Shown piece after piece: positions 42,828 to 51,436 of a DNA stretch of 60,327 bases. Position numbers and translations under genes: made by a program. Each line of letters starts with the position of its first letter. Position 1 is the stretch's first letter. Source of the stretch: RGIG5612 sp045546255 (GTDB taxonomy: Bacteria; Bacillota; Clostridia; Lachnospirales; Lachnospiraceae); the NCBI GenBank assembly GCA_045546255.1, contig JAZQCK010000020.1:1-60327 (forward strand), read 5' to 3'. The notes beneath the pieces are model-generated. The model did not search any database and was not told where the DNA came from. It saw only the letters and a list, made by a program, of their open reading frames with translations.

Positions 42828-44666
42828 TTAAACCGTAAGGCCGTACTGCTCACACAGCATAGTGACTGTCAGTGCGATCAAAAGATAGTCAATCTCATAT
42901 GCGCCCATCAGCTTAAAGTCATCCTGCAGATAGAGGCCTTTTAACTCATTGATCTTTTCCAGATCAAAAATATCATATTTACGGATCAGGTCTTCGGAAA
43001 GAAAATCAAGATTCGATGCTTTCTTGATCATGGATGACATACCCGGTGCCTGGAACGGGAATTTTCTCCGTTTCAAGATCTCATCCGGTACGATCCCTTC
43101 TCCGGCTTTTTTCAAAATATATTTTTCGTTTGCACCATTCAGCTTATATTTATCCGGCATGGTGAAAACGAATTCCAACAGTTCTTTGTCCAGGAATGGA
43201 TGACGCCCCTCAACAGAATGTGAGAAGATCATGCGGTCTCCATGTTCTCCAAGGAGATGATCTGCAAGACGCAGTTTTGCATCAATATAAGATCTGCGCT
43301 TTGCATCAGAAAGACCTTTCAGGCGCTCCACATTTACAGGGCTTTCTGCGAAAGCGGAAAACTCTTCCACAGAATCTCTCATGCGCTGAGAATAGATCTG
43401 TTTGTGGATCTCTCGAATCTGTGGATGATTTCTCTCAAAACGGAAATACGGATCTCCCCAAAGGCGTTCATTGACTTCGCACTCTTCCTTTGTCATTTTT
43501 CCTTTTTGCATCTGACGGAACTGATCGACCGTATAGCCGATATATCCACAGAAAAACTCATCCGAACCCTGGCCTGTCAGAACTGCCTTTGCCGGTGAAT
43601 CTGACACTAATTTAGACAGCAGAAAGGCTGCAACATCATAGCTTTCCTTAACCGCACTCTCTGCATGATAGATAACAGATGGGAGGTTTTCCCAGATTTC
43701 TTTTTCTGTGATGCGGACGTTATAATGCTTTGAGTTAACGCAATCCTTAACGATTTTCTGGAAACGGCTTTCATCCAGATCTCCATCTCCAATCTCTGCT
43801 GAGAAGGAATAATGGCTGTCTAAGAGGAATTTCCCGACAAAACATGCCACGATAGAACTGTCGAGACCACCGGAAATATAGAAACCGATCGGAACGTCTG
43901 CAATCAGTCTTCTGGAGATTGACTGCTTCAGTAATTCCCGTAGTGTCTCTACATAATACTCTTCCCCTTTATCTTCCGTCTCGACCGGATACATAATGTC
44001 CCAGTACTCTCTGTCTTCTACGCCCTCTTTATTACAGATCAGCATATGTCCCGGTCTTAAGGAATTGATGTCCTTAAAGAAGGTCTCCGGAGAAATTGCA
44101 CCGCCCGGATAGTTCATCAGCTGATCCACAGCCTTCATGTTAAGCTTTCTCGTCATATGCGGATATTCCAGGATTGCTTTCACCTCGGATGCAAAGATCA
44201 TGCGTCCGTCAAAGTCGGAGTAAAAGAGCGGGCTGATTCCAACATAATCTCTCACCAGCACCAACTGGTCGATCCTGCCGTCGAAGATGGCCACCGAAAA
44301 CTGACCATTCATCATTTTCGGAAACTCCAGTCCATACTCCTCGTAAAGGTGAATCACAACTTCGGTATCCGTTCCGCTGCGGAAGACGTGACCTTTTGCA
44401 ATCAGTTCTTCTCTCAGCTCTTTATAATTAAAAATCTCGCCGTTACAGATCGAGACGATATCTCCGTCTTCGTTTTTAAACGGCTGCATTCCGCCTGTAA
44501 GGTCGATAAAACTAAGACGGTTAAATCCAAGTCCAACAGTATCGTTTACAAAAAGGTCCTCTCCATCCGGTCCGCGATGCTTGATCTTTGCAAGCATCTG
44601 ACGAATCAGTGGTTCTTCTACCTTTGATGTATTTTTCATGTTATAAATGCCACATATTCCGCACAT
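42828..44666 (-). CDS. asnB: asparagine synthase (glutamine-hydrolysing)
   Basis: The start is the ATG at 44666 (MCGICGIYN): the catalytic Cys must be residue 2, and GGAG lies 7 bases upstream, so the longer frame to 44735 is rejected. The 612-residue protein has the class II amidotransferase domain (NGEIFNYKELREEL, GTDTEVV) and the synthase domain with YISGGLDSSIVA (ATP-binding SGGLDSS near residue 258). It makes asparagine from aspartate with glutamine, or, as known for some Gram-positive AsnB proteins, amidates diaminopimelate in peptidoglycan. Its surface-gene neighbours make the second role worth considering. Confidence 0.92.
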   Translation of the reverse strand: MCGICGIYNMKNTSKVEEPLIRQMLAKIKHRGPDGEDLFVNDTVGLGFNRLSFIDLTGGMQPFKNEDGDIVSICNGEIFNYKELREELIAKGHVFRSGTDTEVVIHLYEEYGLEFPKMMNGQFSVAIFDGRIDQLVLVRDYVGISPLFYSDFDGRMIFASEVKAILEYPHMTRKLNMKAVDQLMNYPGGAISPETFFKDINSLRPGHMLICNKEGVEDREYWDIMYPVETEDKGEEYYVETLRELLKQSISRRLIADVPIGFYISGGLDSSIVACFVGKFLLDSHYSFSAEIGDGDLDESRFQKIVKDCVNSKHYNVRITEKEIWENLPSVIYHAESAVKESYDVAAFLLSKLVSDSPAKAVLTGQGSDEFFCGYIGYTVDQFRQMQKGKMTKEECEVNERLWGDPYFRFERNHPQIREIHKQIYSQRMRDSVEEFSAFAESPVNVERLKGLSDAKRRSYIDAKLRLADHLLGEHGDRMIFSHSVEGRHPFLDKELLEFVFTMPDKYKLNGANEKYILKKAGEGIVPDEILKRRKFPFQAPGMSSMIKKASNLDFLSEDLIRKYDIFDLEKINELKGLYLQDDFKLMGAYEIDYLLIALTVTMLCEQYGLTV

Positions 44667-44698
44667 GTTGTTTCTCCGTCCTTTTCCTATTTCATCTA

Positions 44699-44737
44699 TC
44701 AATGTCACCATTGACACGTTGTCACCAACTGTCAATG
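44699..44737 (-). promoter_or_regulatory. double palindrome upstream of asnB, possible operator
   Basis: TCAATG-TCAC-CATTGA (44699-44714) is a perfect palindrome around four bases. It overlaps CATTGACA-C-GTTG-TCAC-CAAC-TGTCAATG (44709-44737), which is perfect apart from one extra base. Both have the same TCAC centre. They sit 33-71 bases before the asnB start codon. TTGACA on the minus strand lies within the second, but I see no good -10 at the right distance. Confidence 0.55.
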
Positions 44738-44747
44738 TTTTTCAATT

Positions 44748-45821
44748 CTACTCAAGCGGGCTTTTGTAAGTAATGCCGTACTTTTCTTCCTGCTCGTGGA
44801 TCTCTGCTTCATAGTCTTTGATGTTCTGTTCCCAGATGGCATCTAGTTCTGCATCTCCTCTGCGGTCCGATACTCCCATATCATGAAGCACCGGTCCGAT
44901 GAAGTGTGCCAGCTTTTCTGCGCCGGAAAGGTTCATATGAAGTCCACCATCATAAGTGTCTGTCGTATAATCCACCCCGGTCTGATCCTGGATCTCGAGG
45001 AAGTTGATATAAGGAATCTGATACTTTTCTGCATAGGCCTCGACCTGTGTTTCGTATTCCTCATACCATTCCGGGTAAAGGCTCGGTGCCTTGATGAAAA
45101 GCAGCTTGATATCGTTTTCTTCGCAGATCGTTCGGATCTTATCCAGATATTCCATTGCCTTGTCACCAAAGGTGTAATCGGCCAATGGCCTTCCCGGCGG
45201 GATGTTTTCTGCCGGCAGGGAATCGATCCGCATAAAGTATCCGTTGTGGGACACCTTTTTGGAATGGAACATATATTCAAAATCCGTCTTCTTCAGTTCG
45301 TTCCATCTTGAATGATATCTTAAAAGCGGGAAAACATATTCGATAAAATGTTCTTCCTCCGTCATGGAAGCTTTGATCGCACCGATCTTGGAAGTCGACC
45401 AGCGCATCCCTTCGATACTCATCCGGTTATAGGCTTCTGACTGGGATTCATTAAACTGCAGGGACTGAATATTGAATACCACGGCTTCGGGCTTATGATA
45501 GCGCAGGGTATCTTCAAGCAGATAATAAGACTGCCAAATGTACTGCTCAGCACTGCCTCGGATATAGCTGTTAATTCCGTATTCATTCCAAAGAACGACC
45601 GGTGAAAAGTTTTCATAGACTTCGCAGTCTCCAATGAAGATCACGTCAAAGTCTTTGTTCTCTTCCTGGTAATATTCCGCTACAAAAGCACCCTCAACAA
45701 TATCATCCACATATTTTGGAATGAAAAGGCGCTGCAGCAGATAAAGCACTCCGACCGTAATGACGAGTGTTATGATAACTGCAATAATAACTTTGCTTTT
45801 CTTTTGCTTTTTCTTTTCCAT
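44748..45821 (-). CDS. SGNH-like acyl-transfer partner with Cys in place of the nucleophile Ser
   Basis: I place the start at the ATG at 45821; a GTG at 45827 would add two residues. The 357-residue protein has a basic N-terminus, one membrane helix (about 12-30) and an extracellular domain. It is a DltD-like protein by size, by VLWNEYG (shared as VIWDETG with the protein at 23843) and by DGGLHMN near residue 290 (catalytic Asp-His). But the nucleophile motif reads FIGDCEVYENFSP, with Cys (C66) where the others have GDS or GTS. It forms a pair with the MBOAT at 45844. A Cys may still work as an acyl-transfer nucleophile. Confidence 0.8.
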   Translation of the reverse strand: MEKKKQKKSKVIIAVIITLVITVGVLYLLQRLFIPKYVDDIVEGAFVAEYYQEENKDFDVIFIGDCEVYENFSPVVLWNEYGINSYIRGSAEQYIWQSYYLLEDTLRYHKPEAVVFNIQSLQFNESQSEAYNRMSIEGMRWSTSKIGAIKASMTEEEHFIEYVFPLLRYHSRWNELKKTDFEYMFHSKKVSHNGYFMRIDSLPAENIPPGRPLADYTFGDKAMEYLDKIRTICEENDIKLLFIKAPSLYPEWYEEYETQVEAYAEKYQIPYINFLEIQDQTGVDYTTDTYDGGLHMNLSGAEKLAHFIGPVLHDMGVSDRRGDAELDAIWEQNIKDYEAEIHEQEEKYGITYKSPLE

Positions 45822-45843
45822 TGTCACTGTTTTTATCTATCCA

Positions 45844-47439
45844 TTAGAACTGGTTGTAAATGAACTGGCTGGAATCATAACCAATTCCGTAGGTTCCGAA
45901 GATCAATACGACCAGGAATAAAATCACCCATAAAGTATATTTTTCCGGACGAACCTTCTGTGTGATCGCCTCACGGATATCACCGTGTTTGTTTTTATAA
46001 AGGCTGACACAGAATACAATAATGACTCCCACTCCCAGAACAATATAATCGGAAACATTGATGCCAAGATCTAAGAGTCCGCCTTCTGCAACGCTGTCCC
46101 AGTTCGCTGAAGTGAAGATCGATCCAAATGCACGGAAGGCATCACCCACATTCTTGCAAACATCAAACATGTTCAGCGCACAGATCAGGACAAAGGTCCT
46201 TAAGATCTGGAAAATGCGATACGGAAGTTTATCCGCAAAGGTGAAGCGCTTATGGAAACGCTCGTAAAGAGATTCAAACTCTTCAGAAACCATGAGGATG
46301 AACCAGTTCGCAAGTCCCCAAACGATGAATGTCCAACTTGCCCCGTGCCAAAGGCCTGTCAAAAACCAGACAACAAAAGAGGAAAGATAAACCGGAAGAC
46401 GTTTTCCGATCCTCTGTCCCAGATGTTTCTTTGCAAATTTGGAAATTGACTGCATTCCCTTGGTGGAAGACAGCGGATAAAAGATATAATCACGGAACCA
46501 ATTGCACATCGTGATGTGCCATCTTCTCCAGTATTCTTTCAGGGAAGTTGAAAAATACGGCAGATTAAAGTTCTCCTGAACTTTGATGCCGAGCATTTCC
46601 GCCACACCAATCGTGATGTCGATTCCTCCGGTGAAATCCGCATAAAGCTGGATGGTATAGAACAGCATACCGAATAAGGTATAGGCACCGGAATGGGCGT
46701 TCAGATCAGAAAAGATCGTCTGAACTGCCGGCATCATGCGGTCGGCGATGACCAGTTTTTTAAAGAATCCCCAAAGGATCCTCTGGAGTCCGAACGCAAC
46801 CGCCTGCTTGTTAAACGGATGTGGTGTATAAAGCGTTTCCGATAAATCTTTAAATCGGCTGATCGGACCTTGAACAAGCTGAGGGAAGAATGACACAAAC
46901 AGTGCAAATTTAAATACATTCTTCTCGGCCTCGATCGTTCCTCTTGAAACATCAAACAGATAAGAAAGTGCCTGCAGGGTATAAAAGGAAATACCGAGCG
47001 GCATTGCGATATCTAAAAAGGAAAGCTGTGTCGCCTGCCCCGTAGCAGACAACACAGCATTGATATTACCCACAAAAAAGTTTGCGTACTTGACCACTGC
47101 TAAGATCCCTAAGCAGAGGATAACGGCAATGACCTGGAAAACCATACGTCTCTTTTTCTGTGCTGCTTTATATTCCTTTTTCTCGTCGCGAGAAAGCTCT
47201 TTCTTATGCTGTGCAATAAAGTCATTCTGCTCTTTCAGTCTGGAGCCGATGATCCTGGCAGCAAAGTATACGATCAACGTCACTGCTAGAAGGTAAGGGA
47301 TGTAAATCGGACCCGCAATTGCGTAGAACACATAACTTGCGACTAACAATAACACCCACTGTACTTTGCCGGGAAGCAAATAATACAGTACCCCAAGGAC
47401 TGCAATAAACAGCAGAAAACCATACGAAGTAAACAGCAT
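45844..47439 (-). CDS. MBOAT family O-acyltransferase (DltB-like)
   Basis: This 531-residue polytopic protein has EYWRRWHITMCNWFRDY at residues 302-318 and the catalytic His in TGLWHG (H365). The N-terminus YYLLPGKVQW is shared with the MBOAT at 24890, and a charged loop of about 40 residues (66-100) is inserted after the second or third helix. It lies 7 bases after the carrier-protein gene and 22 bases before the SGNH gene, so carrier, MBOAT and SGNH form one cassette. By analogy with DltB it transfers the carrier-bound group out of the cell. Confidence 0.92.
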   Translation of the reverse strand: MLFTSYGFLLFIAVLGVLYYLLPGKVQWVLLLVASYVFYAIAGPIYIPYLLAVTLIVYFAARIIGSRLKEQNDFIAQHKKELSRDEKKEYKAAQKKRRMVFQVIAVILCLGILAVVKYANFFVGNINAVLSATGQATQLSFLDIAMPLGISFYTLQALSYLFDVSRGTIEAEKNVFKFALFVSFFPQLVQGPISRFKDLSETLYTPHPFNKQAVAFGLQRILWGFFKKLVIADRMMPAVQTIFSDLNAHSGAYTLFGMLFYTIQLYADFTGGIDITIGVAEMLGIKVQENFNLPYFSTSLKEYWRRWHITMCNWFRDYIFYPLSSTKGMQSISKFAKKHLGQRIGKRLPVYLSSFVVWFLTGLWHGASWTFIVWGLANWFILMVSEEFESLYERFHKRFTFADKLPYRIFQILRTFVLICALNMFDVCKNVGDAFRAFGSIFTSANWDSVAEGGLLDLGINVSDYIVLGVGVIIVFCVSLYKNKHGDIREAITQKVRPEKYTLWVILFLVVLIFGTYGIGYDSSQFIYNQF

Positions 47440-47446
47440 ATGAGGA

Positions 47447-47683
47447 TTATTCCTCCTCTAATTTCTGGATCAGCGCATACAGAGCCTGTGCTGAATTGAA
47501 GTTTTCCGGTACGATATACTCCGCGGAGATCGTAACGTCAAAGGTCTCACTGATTTCTGAGATCAATGTAACGATATCAAAGGAATCTAAGATTCCGCCT
47601 TCAATCAGTGCTGTTTCATTTTCAAAATCTACATCCGGATGAAGTTCTTCCAGGATTGCTAATAATTCTTCCATATCAGACAT
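47447..47683 (-). CDS. acyl carrier protein (DltC-like)
   Basis: This 78-residue carrier protein has GGILDSFDIVTLI with the phosphopantetheine serine S34 and canonical Asp before it, then ISETFDVTISAEYI, closely following the DltC/ACP pattern. Two starts are possible: ATG at 47683, whose AAAGGG site is too close, or ATG at 47674, which has better spacing. It is only 11 bases after the rpoC stop codon with no terminator in between, so it is probably transcribed from the rpoBC promoter. Confidence 0.9.
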   Translation of the reverse strand: MSDMEELLAILEELHPDVDFENETALIEGGILDSFDIVTLISEISETFDVTISAEYIVPENFNSAQALYALIQKLEEE

Positions 47684-47694
47684 GCCCTTTCGTT

Positions 47695-50600
47695 TTATTC
47701 TTCTGTCATTTCTTCCTGAGTTTCTTCTGCTGCAGTTTCCTCAGCTGTCTCAGAATCTCCGATGACTTCTACATATTCTTCCACTGCTTCTGTCTCAGTT
47801 TCCTCAGACTGTGCTTCCGCATTCTCTTCCAATGCTTTTGCTGCAGCTTCCTCTTCTGCTCTTCTCTGAGCTTCAAGGATCATTTCATCAGTATTTAAGT
47901 GTACATCTCTGTAACGCTTCATACCGGTTCCTGCAGGAATCAGCTTACCGATGATAACGTTCTCTTTCAGTCCGATCAACGGATCGACCTTACCGTTGAT
48001 TGCAGCTTCTGTCAGGATCTTGGTTGTCTCCTGGAAGGATGCTGCAGACAGGAAGGAGTTCGTTGCCAGAGACGCCTTTGTGATACCAAGGATGATCTGC
48101 TTTCCTTTTGCCGGCTCTTTGCCTTCAGCGATCAGGGCTTTGTTCACTTTCTTGAATTCAGAAAGGTTAACCGTCGTTCCAGCAAGGAAATCGGAATCTC
48201 CGGCCTCTTCAATGTTGATCTTCTTCAGCATCTGACGAACGATCACTTCGATGTGTTTATCGTTGATCTCAACACCCTGAAGTCTGTACACTCTCTGTAC
48301 TTCCTTCATGATGTAATCCTGAACGTCCTTAACATCCTTGACTTTCAGGATATCGTGCGGGTTGATGCTACCTTCGGTCAGTCTTTCACCAACTTCAACG
48401 TGAACTTTCTCGCCTTCCTGCATTCTTGTTGTGGAGCCGTAAGGAATCAGATATGCTTTTTCCTTGCCGTCTTCTGCAGTAACAACGATCTCACGTTTGT
48501 TCTTATTCATGCGGATCTCAGCTTCGCCTGCAAACTCGGAAATGATCGCAACACCCTTCGGCTTACGGGCTTCAAAAAGTTCCTCAACACGAGGAAGACC
48601 CTGTGTGATATCGTCACCTGCCACACCACCAGTATGGAAGGTTCTCATTGTCAGCTGTGTACCCGGCTCACCGATGGACTGTGCAGCGATAATACCAACT
48701 GCCTCACCAACCTGAACTGCCTGGCCGGTTGCCATGTTTGCGCCGTAGCACTTAGAGCAGATGCCTGTTTCGCTCTGGCAGGTAAGTGCCGTACGGATCT
48801 TCACAGATTCAATTCCGCTGTCAACAACTTTGTCTGCACGGGAAGGAGTGATCATCGTGTTCTTCTTAACAAGAACGTTTCCTTCGCTGTCAACGATATC
48901 TTCTGCTGCATAGCGGCCTAAGATACGTTCTCTTAAGTTTTCGATTTCTTCTTTTCCATCCATGAAAGCGGATACTTCCATGAATGGGATTTCCTCTTCA
49001 CCTTCGCAGCAATCAAGCTGGTTGATGATGAGTTCCTGTGCGACGTCAACCAGACGACGTGTCAGGTAACCGGAGTCTGCGGTACGAAGTGCGGTATCGG
49101 AAAGACCTTTTCTTGCGCCGTGTGCAGAGATGAAGTATTCCAAAACGTCCAGACCTTCACGGAAGTTGGACTTGATCGGAAGTTCGATCGTACGTCCGGT
49201 CGTATCTGCCATAAGACCACGCATGCCGGCAAGCTGTTTGATCTGCTGATCACTACCACGGGCACCGGAGTCTGCCATCATGTAAATGTTGTTGTATTTG
49301 TCCAGCGTATTCATCAGCGCTTTCGTTACTTCATGGTCGGCTTCCTCCCATGTCTGGATAACGCTGCTGTAACGCTCTTCTTCTGTCATGAGACCCATAC
49401 GGAAATCGTTCTGCAGGTCTTCGACGGTCTCTTCTGCCTTCTTAATGATCTCTTTCTTCTCTTCCGGTACAGTCATATCGGAAATAGAAACTGTGAAAGC
49501 AGCTCTTGTTGCGTATTTGTATCCCATGCTCTTGATGTTATCAAGAACTTCGGCGGTCACAGTTGCACCATGGATATTGATAACTTTCTCCAGGATCTTC
49601 TTTAAGGATTTCTTATCAACCAGTTTGTCGATCTCGAGTTTCAGATAGTCTTCATCTGTCTTTCTCTCGATAAATCCAAGGTCCTGAGGAATGATCTCGT
49701 TAAAGAGCATTCTTCCGAGGGAAGTATCAATGATTCCGCGAACCTGTTTTCCTTCCGGTGTCTTTCTTTCCACTCTGACTCTGATCTTGGAGTGAAGAGT
49801 GATGTCATGATTCTCATAAGCAAGGATCGCTTCGTTAATATTCTTAAATGCTTTGCCTTCGCCCGGCTCTCCATCACGCTGCTGGGTCAGGTAATAGATA
49901 CCAAGTACCATATCCTGGCTAGGAACAGCAACCGGCGCACCATCAGACGGCTTTAAGAGGTTGTTCGGAGAAAGCAGAAGGAATCTGCACTCTGCCTGTG
50001 CCTCTGCAGAAAGTGGAAGGTGTGCTGCCATCTGGTCACCGTCGAAGTCGGCGTTGTATGCAGTACATACGAGCGGATGCAGGCGGATCGCACGTCCTTC
50101 AACCAGGATCGGCTCAAACGCCTGGATACCAAGTCTGTGAAGCGTTGGAGCACGGTTTAACATAACCGGATGCTCTTTGATAACTTCTTCTAAGACATCC
50201 CAGACTTCCGGCTGAAGTTTTTCAACCATCTTCTTTGCCTGTTTGATGTTGTTTGCTTTTTCATAGTCGCAGAGCTTCTTCATTACGAACGGTTTGAAAA
50301 GCTCAACAGCCATTTCTTTCGGAAGACCACACTGATAGATCTTAAGTTCCGGACCTACAACGATAACGGAACGTCCGGAGTAGTCAACACGTTTTCCGAG
50401 CAGGTTCTGACGGAAACGTCCCTGCTTACCTTTCAGCATATCGGAAAGAGATTTTAAGGAACGGTTGCCAGGTCCTGTGACCGGACGGCCTCTTCTGCCG
50501 TTGTCGATCAGAGCATCGACTGCTTCCTGAAGCATTCTCTTTTCATTGCGAACGATGATCTCCGGTCCGCCCTGCTCAAGGAGTCTCTTCAGACGGTTGT

Positions 50601-51423
50601 TTCTATTGATGATACGTCTGTAAAGATCGTTCAAGTCGGAGGTTGCGAAACGGCCACCGTCGAGCTGAACCATCGGGCGGATATCCGGAGGGATAACCGG
50701 GATGACCTTAAGGACCATCCATTCCGGTCTGTTTCCGCTCTTTCTGAATGCCTCAACAACTTCTAATCTCTTTAATAATTTTGCTTTTTTCTGTCCGGTG
50801 GACTCATCTAAAGAAGCACGAAGTTCTTCAGCAAGTTCATCCAGATCGATCTTGGATAAAATCTCATCGATCGCTTCTGCACCCATTCCAACACGAAGTG
50901 TGGAAGCTGCCTCGCCGTTTCTTTCAAGCGCTTCGTTATATTCTTTCTCGGAAAGAACATCCTTGTACTGAAGATCGGTCTCGCCCGGATCTAATACGAT
51001 GTGGCTTGGAAAGTATAATACTTTTTCCAGTGTCTTCGGTGACAGATCCAGCATCAGTCCCATTCTGGAAGGGATGCCCTTGAAATACCAGATGTGGGAA
51101 ACCGGAGCTGCAAGCTCAATTGAGCCCATACGCTCACGACGTACAGAAGCCTTTGTAACTTCTACGCCGCAGCGGTCACAGATAACACCTTTATATCTGA
51201 TTTTTTTGTATTTACCGCAATGACATTCCCAGTCTTTGCTCGGTCCGAAAATACGCTCACAGAATAGACCATCTTTTTCCGGCTTGAGGGTTCTGTAGTT
51301 GATCGTTTCCGGTTTTGTGACTTCACCATGAGACCACTCTCTGATCTTTTCCGGCGATGCAAGACCGATACGGATCTTGTCAAATGTCATTGGCTCATAG
51401 GTTGAATTATTTGTCTGTGCCAT
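47695..51423 (-). CDS. rpoC: DNA-directed RNA polymerase beta' subunit
   Basis: The start is the ATG at 51423 (MAQTNNSTYEPMTFDKIRIG), directly after a strong AGGAGGGAGG; the open frame to 51486 is an upstream extension. The 1242-residue subunit has the N-terminal zinc site (CHCGKYKK, then CDRCGVEV), the catalytic NADFDGDQM at about residue 458 which binds the active-site magnesium, the bridge/trigger-loop region, and the second zinc site (CQSETGICSKC). The last 45 residues are an acidic tail rich in Glu, common in Clostridia. It runs in an operon with rpoB and continues without terminator into the carrier-protein gene. Confidence 0.99.
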   Translation of the reverse strand: MAQTNNSTYEPMTFDKIRIGLASPEKIREWSHGEVTKPETINYRTLKPEKDGLFCERIFGPSKDWECHCGKYKKIRYKGVICDRCGVEVTKASVRRERMGSIELAAPVSHIWYFKGIPSRMGLMLDLSPKTLEKVLYFPSHIVLDPGETDLQYKDVLSEKEYNEALERNGEAASTLRVGMGAEAIDEILSKIDLDELAEELRASLDESTGQKKAKLLKRLEVVEAFRKSGNRPEWMVLKVIPVIPPDIRPMVQLDGGRFATSDLNDLYRRIINRNNRLKRLLEQGGPEIIVRNEKRMLQEAVDALIDNGRRGRPVTGPGNRSLKSLSDMLKGKQGRFRQNLLGKRVDYSGRSVIVVGPELKIYQCGLPKEMAVELFKPFVMKKLCDYEKANNIKQAKKMVEKLQPEVWDVLEEVIKEHPVMLNRAPTLHRLGIQAFEPILVEGRAIRLHPLVCTAYNADFDGDQMAAHLPLSAEAQAECRFLLLSPNNLLKPSDGAPVAVPSQDMVLGIYYLTQQRDGEPGEGKAFKNINEAILAYENHDITLHSKIRVRVERKTPEGKQVRGIIDTSLGRMLFNEIIPQDLGFIERKTDEDYLKLEIDKLVDKKSLKKILEKVINIHGATVTAEVLDNIKSMGYKYATRAAFTVSISDMTVPEEKKEIIKKAEETVEDLQNDFRMGLMTEEERYSSVIQTWEEADHEVTKALMNTLDKYNNIYMMADSGARGSDQQIKQLAGMRGLMADTTGRTIELPIKSNFREGLDVLEYFISAHGARKGLSDTALRTADSGYLTRRLVDVAQELIINQLDCCEGEEEIPFMEVSAFMDGKEEIENLRERILGRYAAEDIVDSEGNVLVKKNTMITPSRADKVVDSGIESVKIRTALTCQSETGICSKCYGANMATGQAVQVGEAVGIIAAQSIGEPGTQLTMRTFHTGGVAGDDITQGLPRVEELFEARKPKGVAIISEFAGEAEIRMNKNKREIVVTAEDGKEKAYLIPYGSTTRMQEGEKVHVEVGERLTEGSINPHDILKVKDVKDVQDYIMKEVQRVYRLQGVEINDKHIEVIVRQMLKKINIEEAGDSDFLAGTTVNLSEFKKVNKALIAEGKEPAKGKQIILGITKASLATNSFLSAASFQETTKILTEAAINGKVDPLIGLKENVIIGKLIPAGTGMKRYRDVHLNTDEMILEAQRRAEEEAAAKALEENAEAQSEETETEAVEEYVEVIGDSETAEETAAEETQEEMTEE

Positions 51424-51436
51424 GGCTTCCTCCCTC

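Noticed and set aside
47899..48921. 340-residue open frame on the plus strand opposite rpoC
   Set aside because: It is a shadow of the rpoC frame: high rpoC codon constraint leaves the opposite strand open, there is no ribosome site or promoter, and the translated protein has no recognisable domain.
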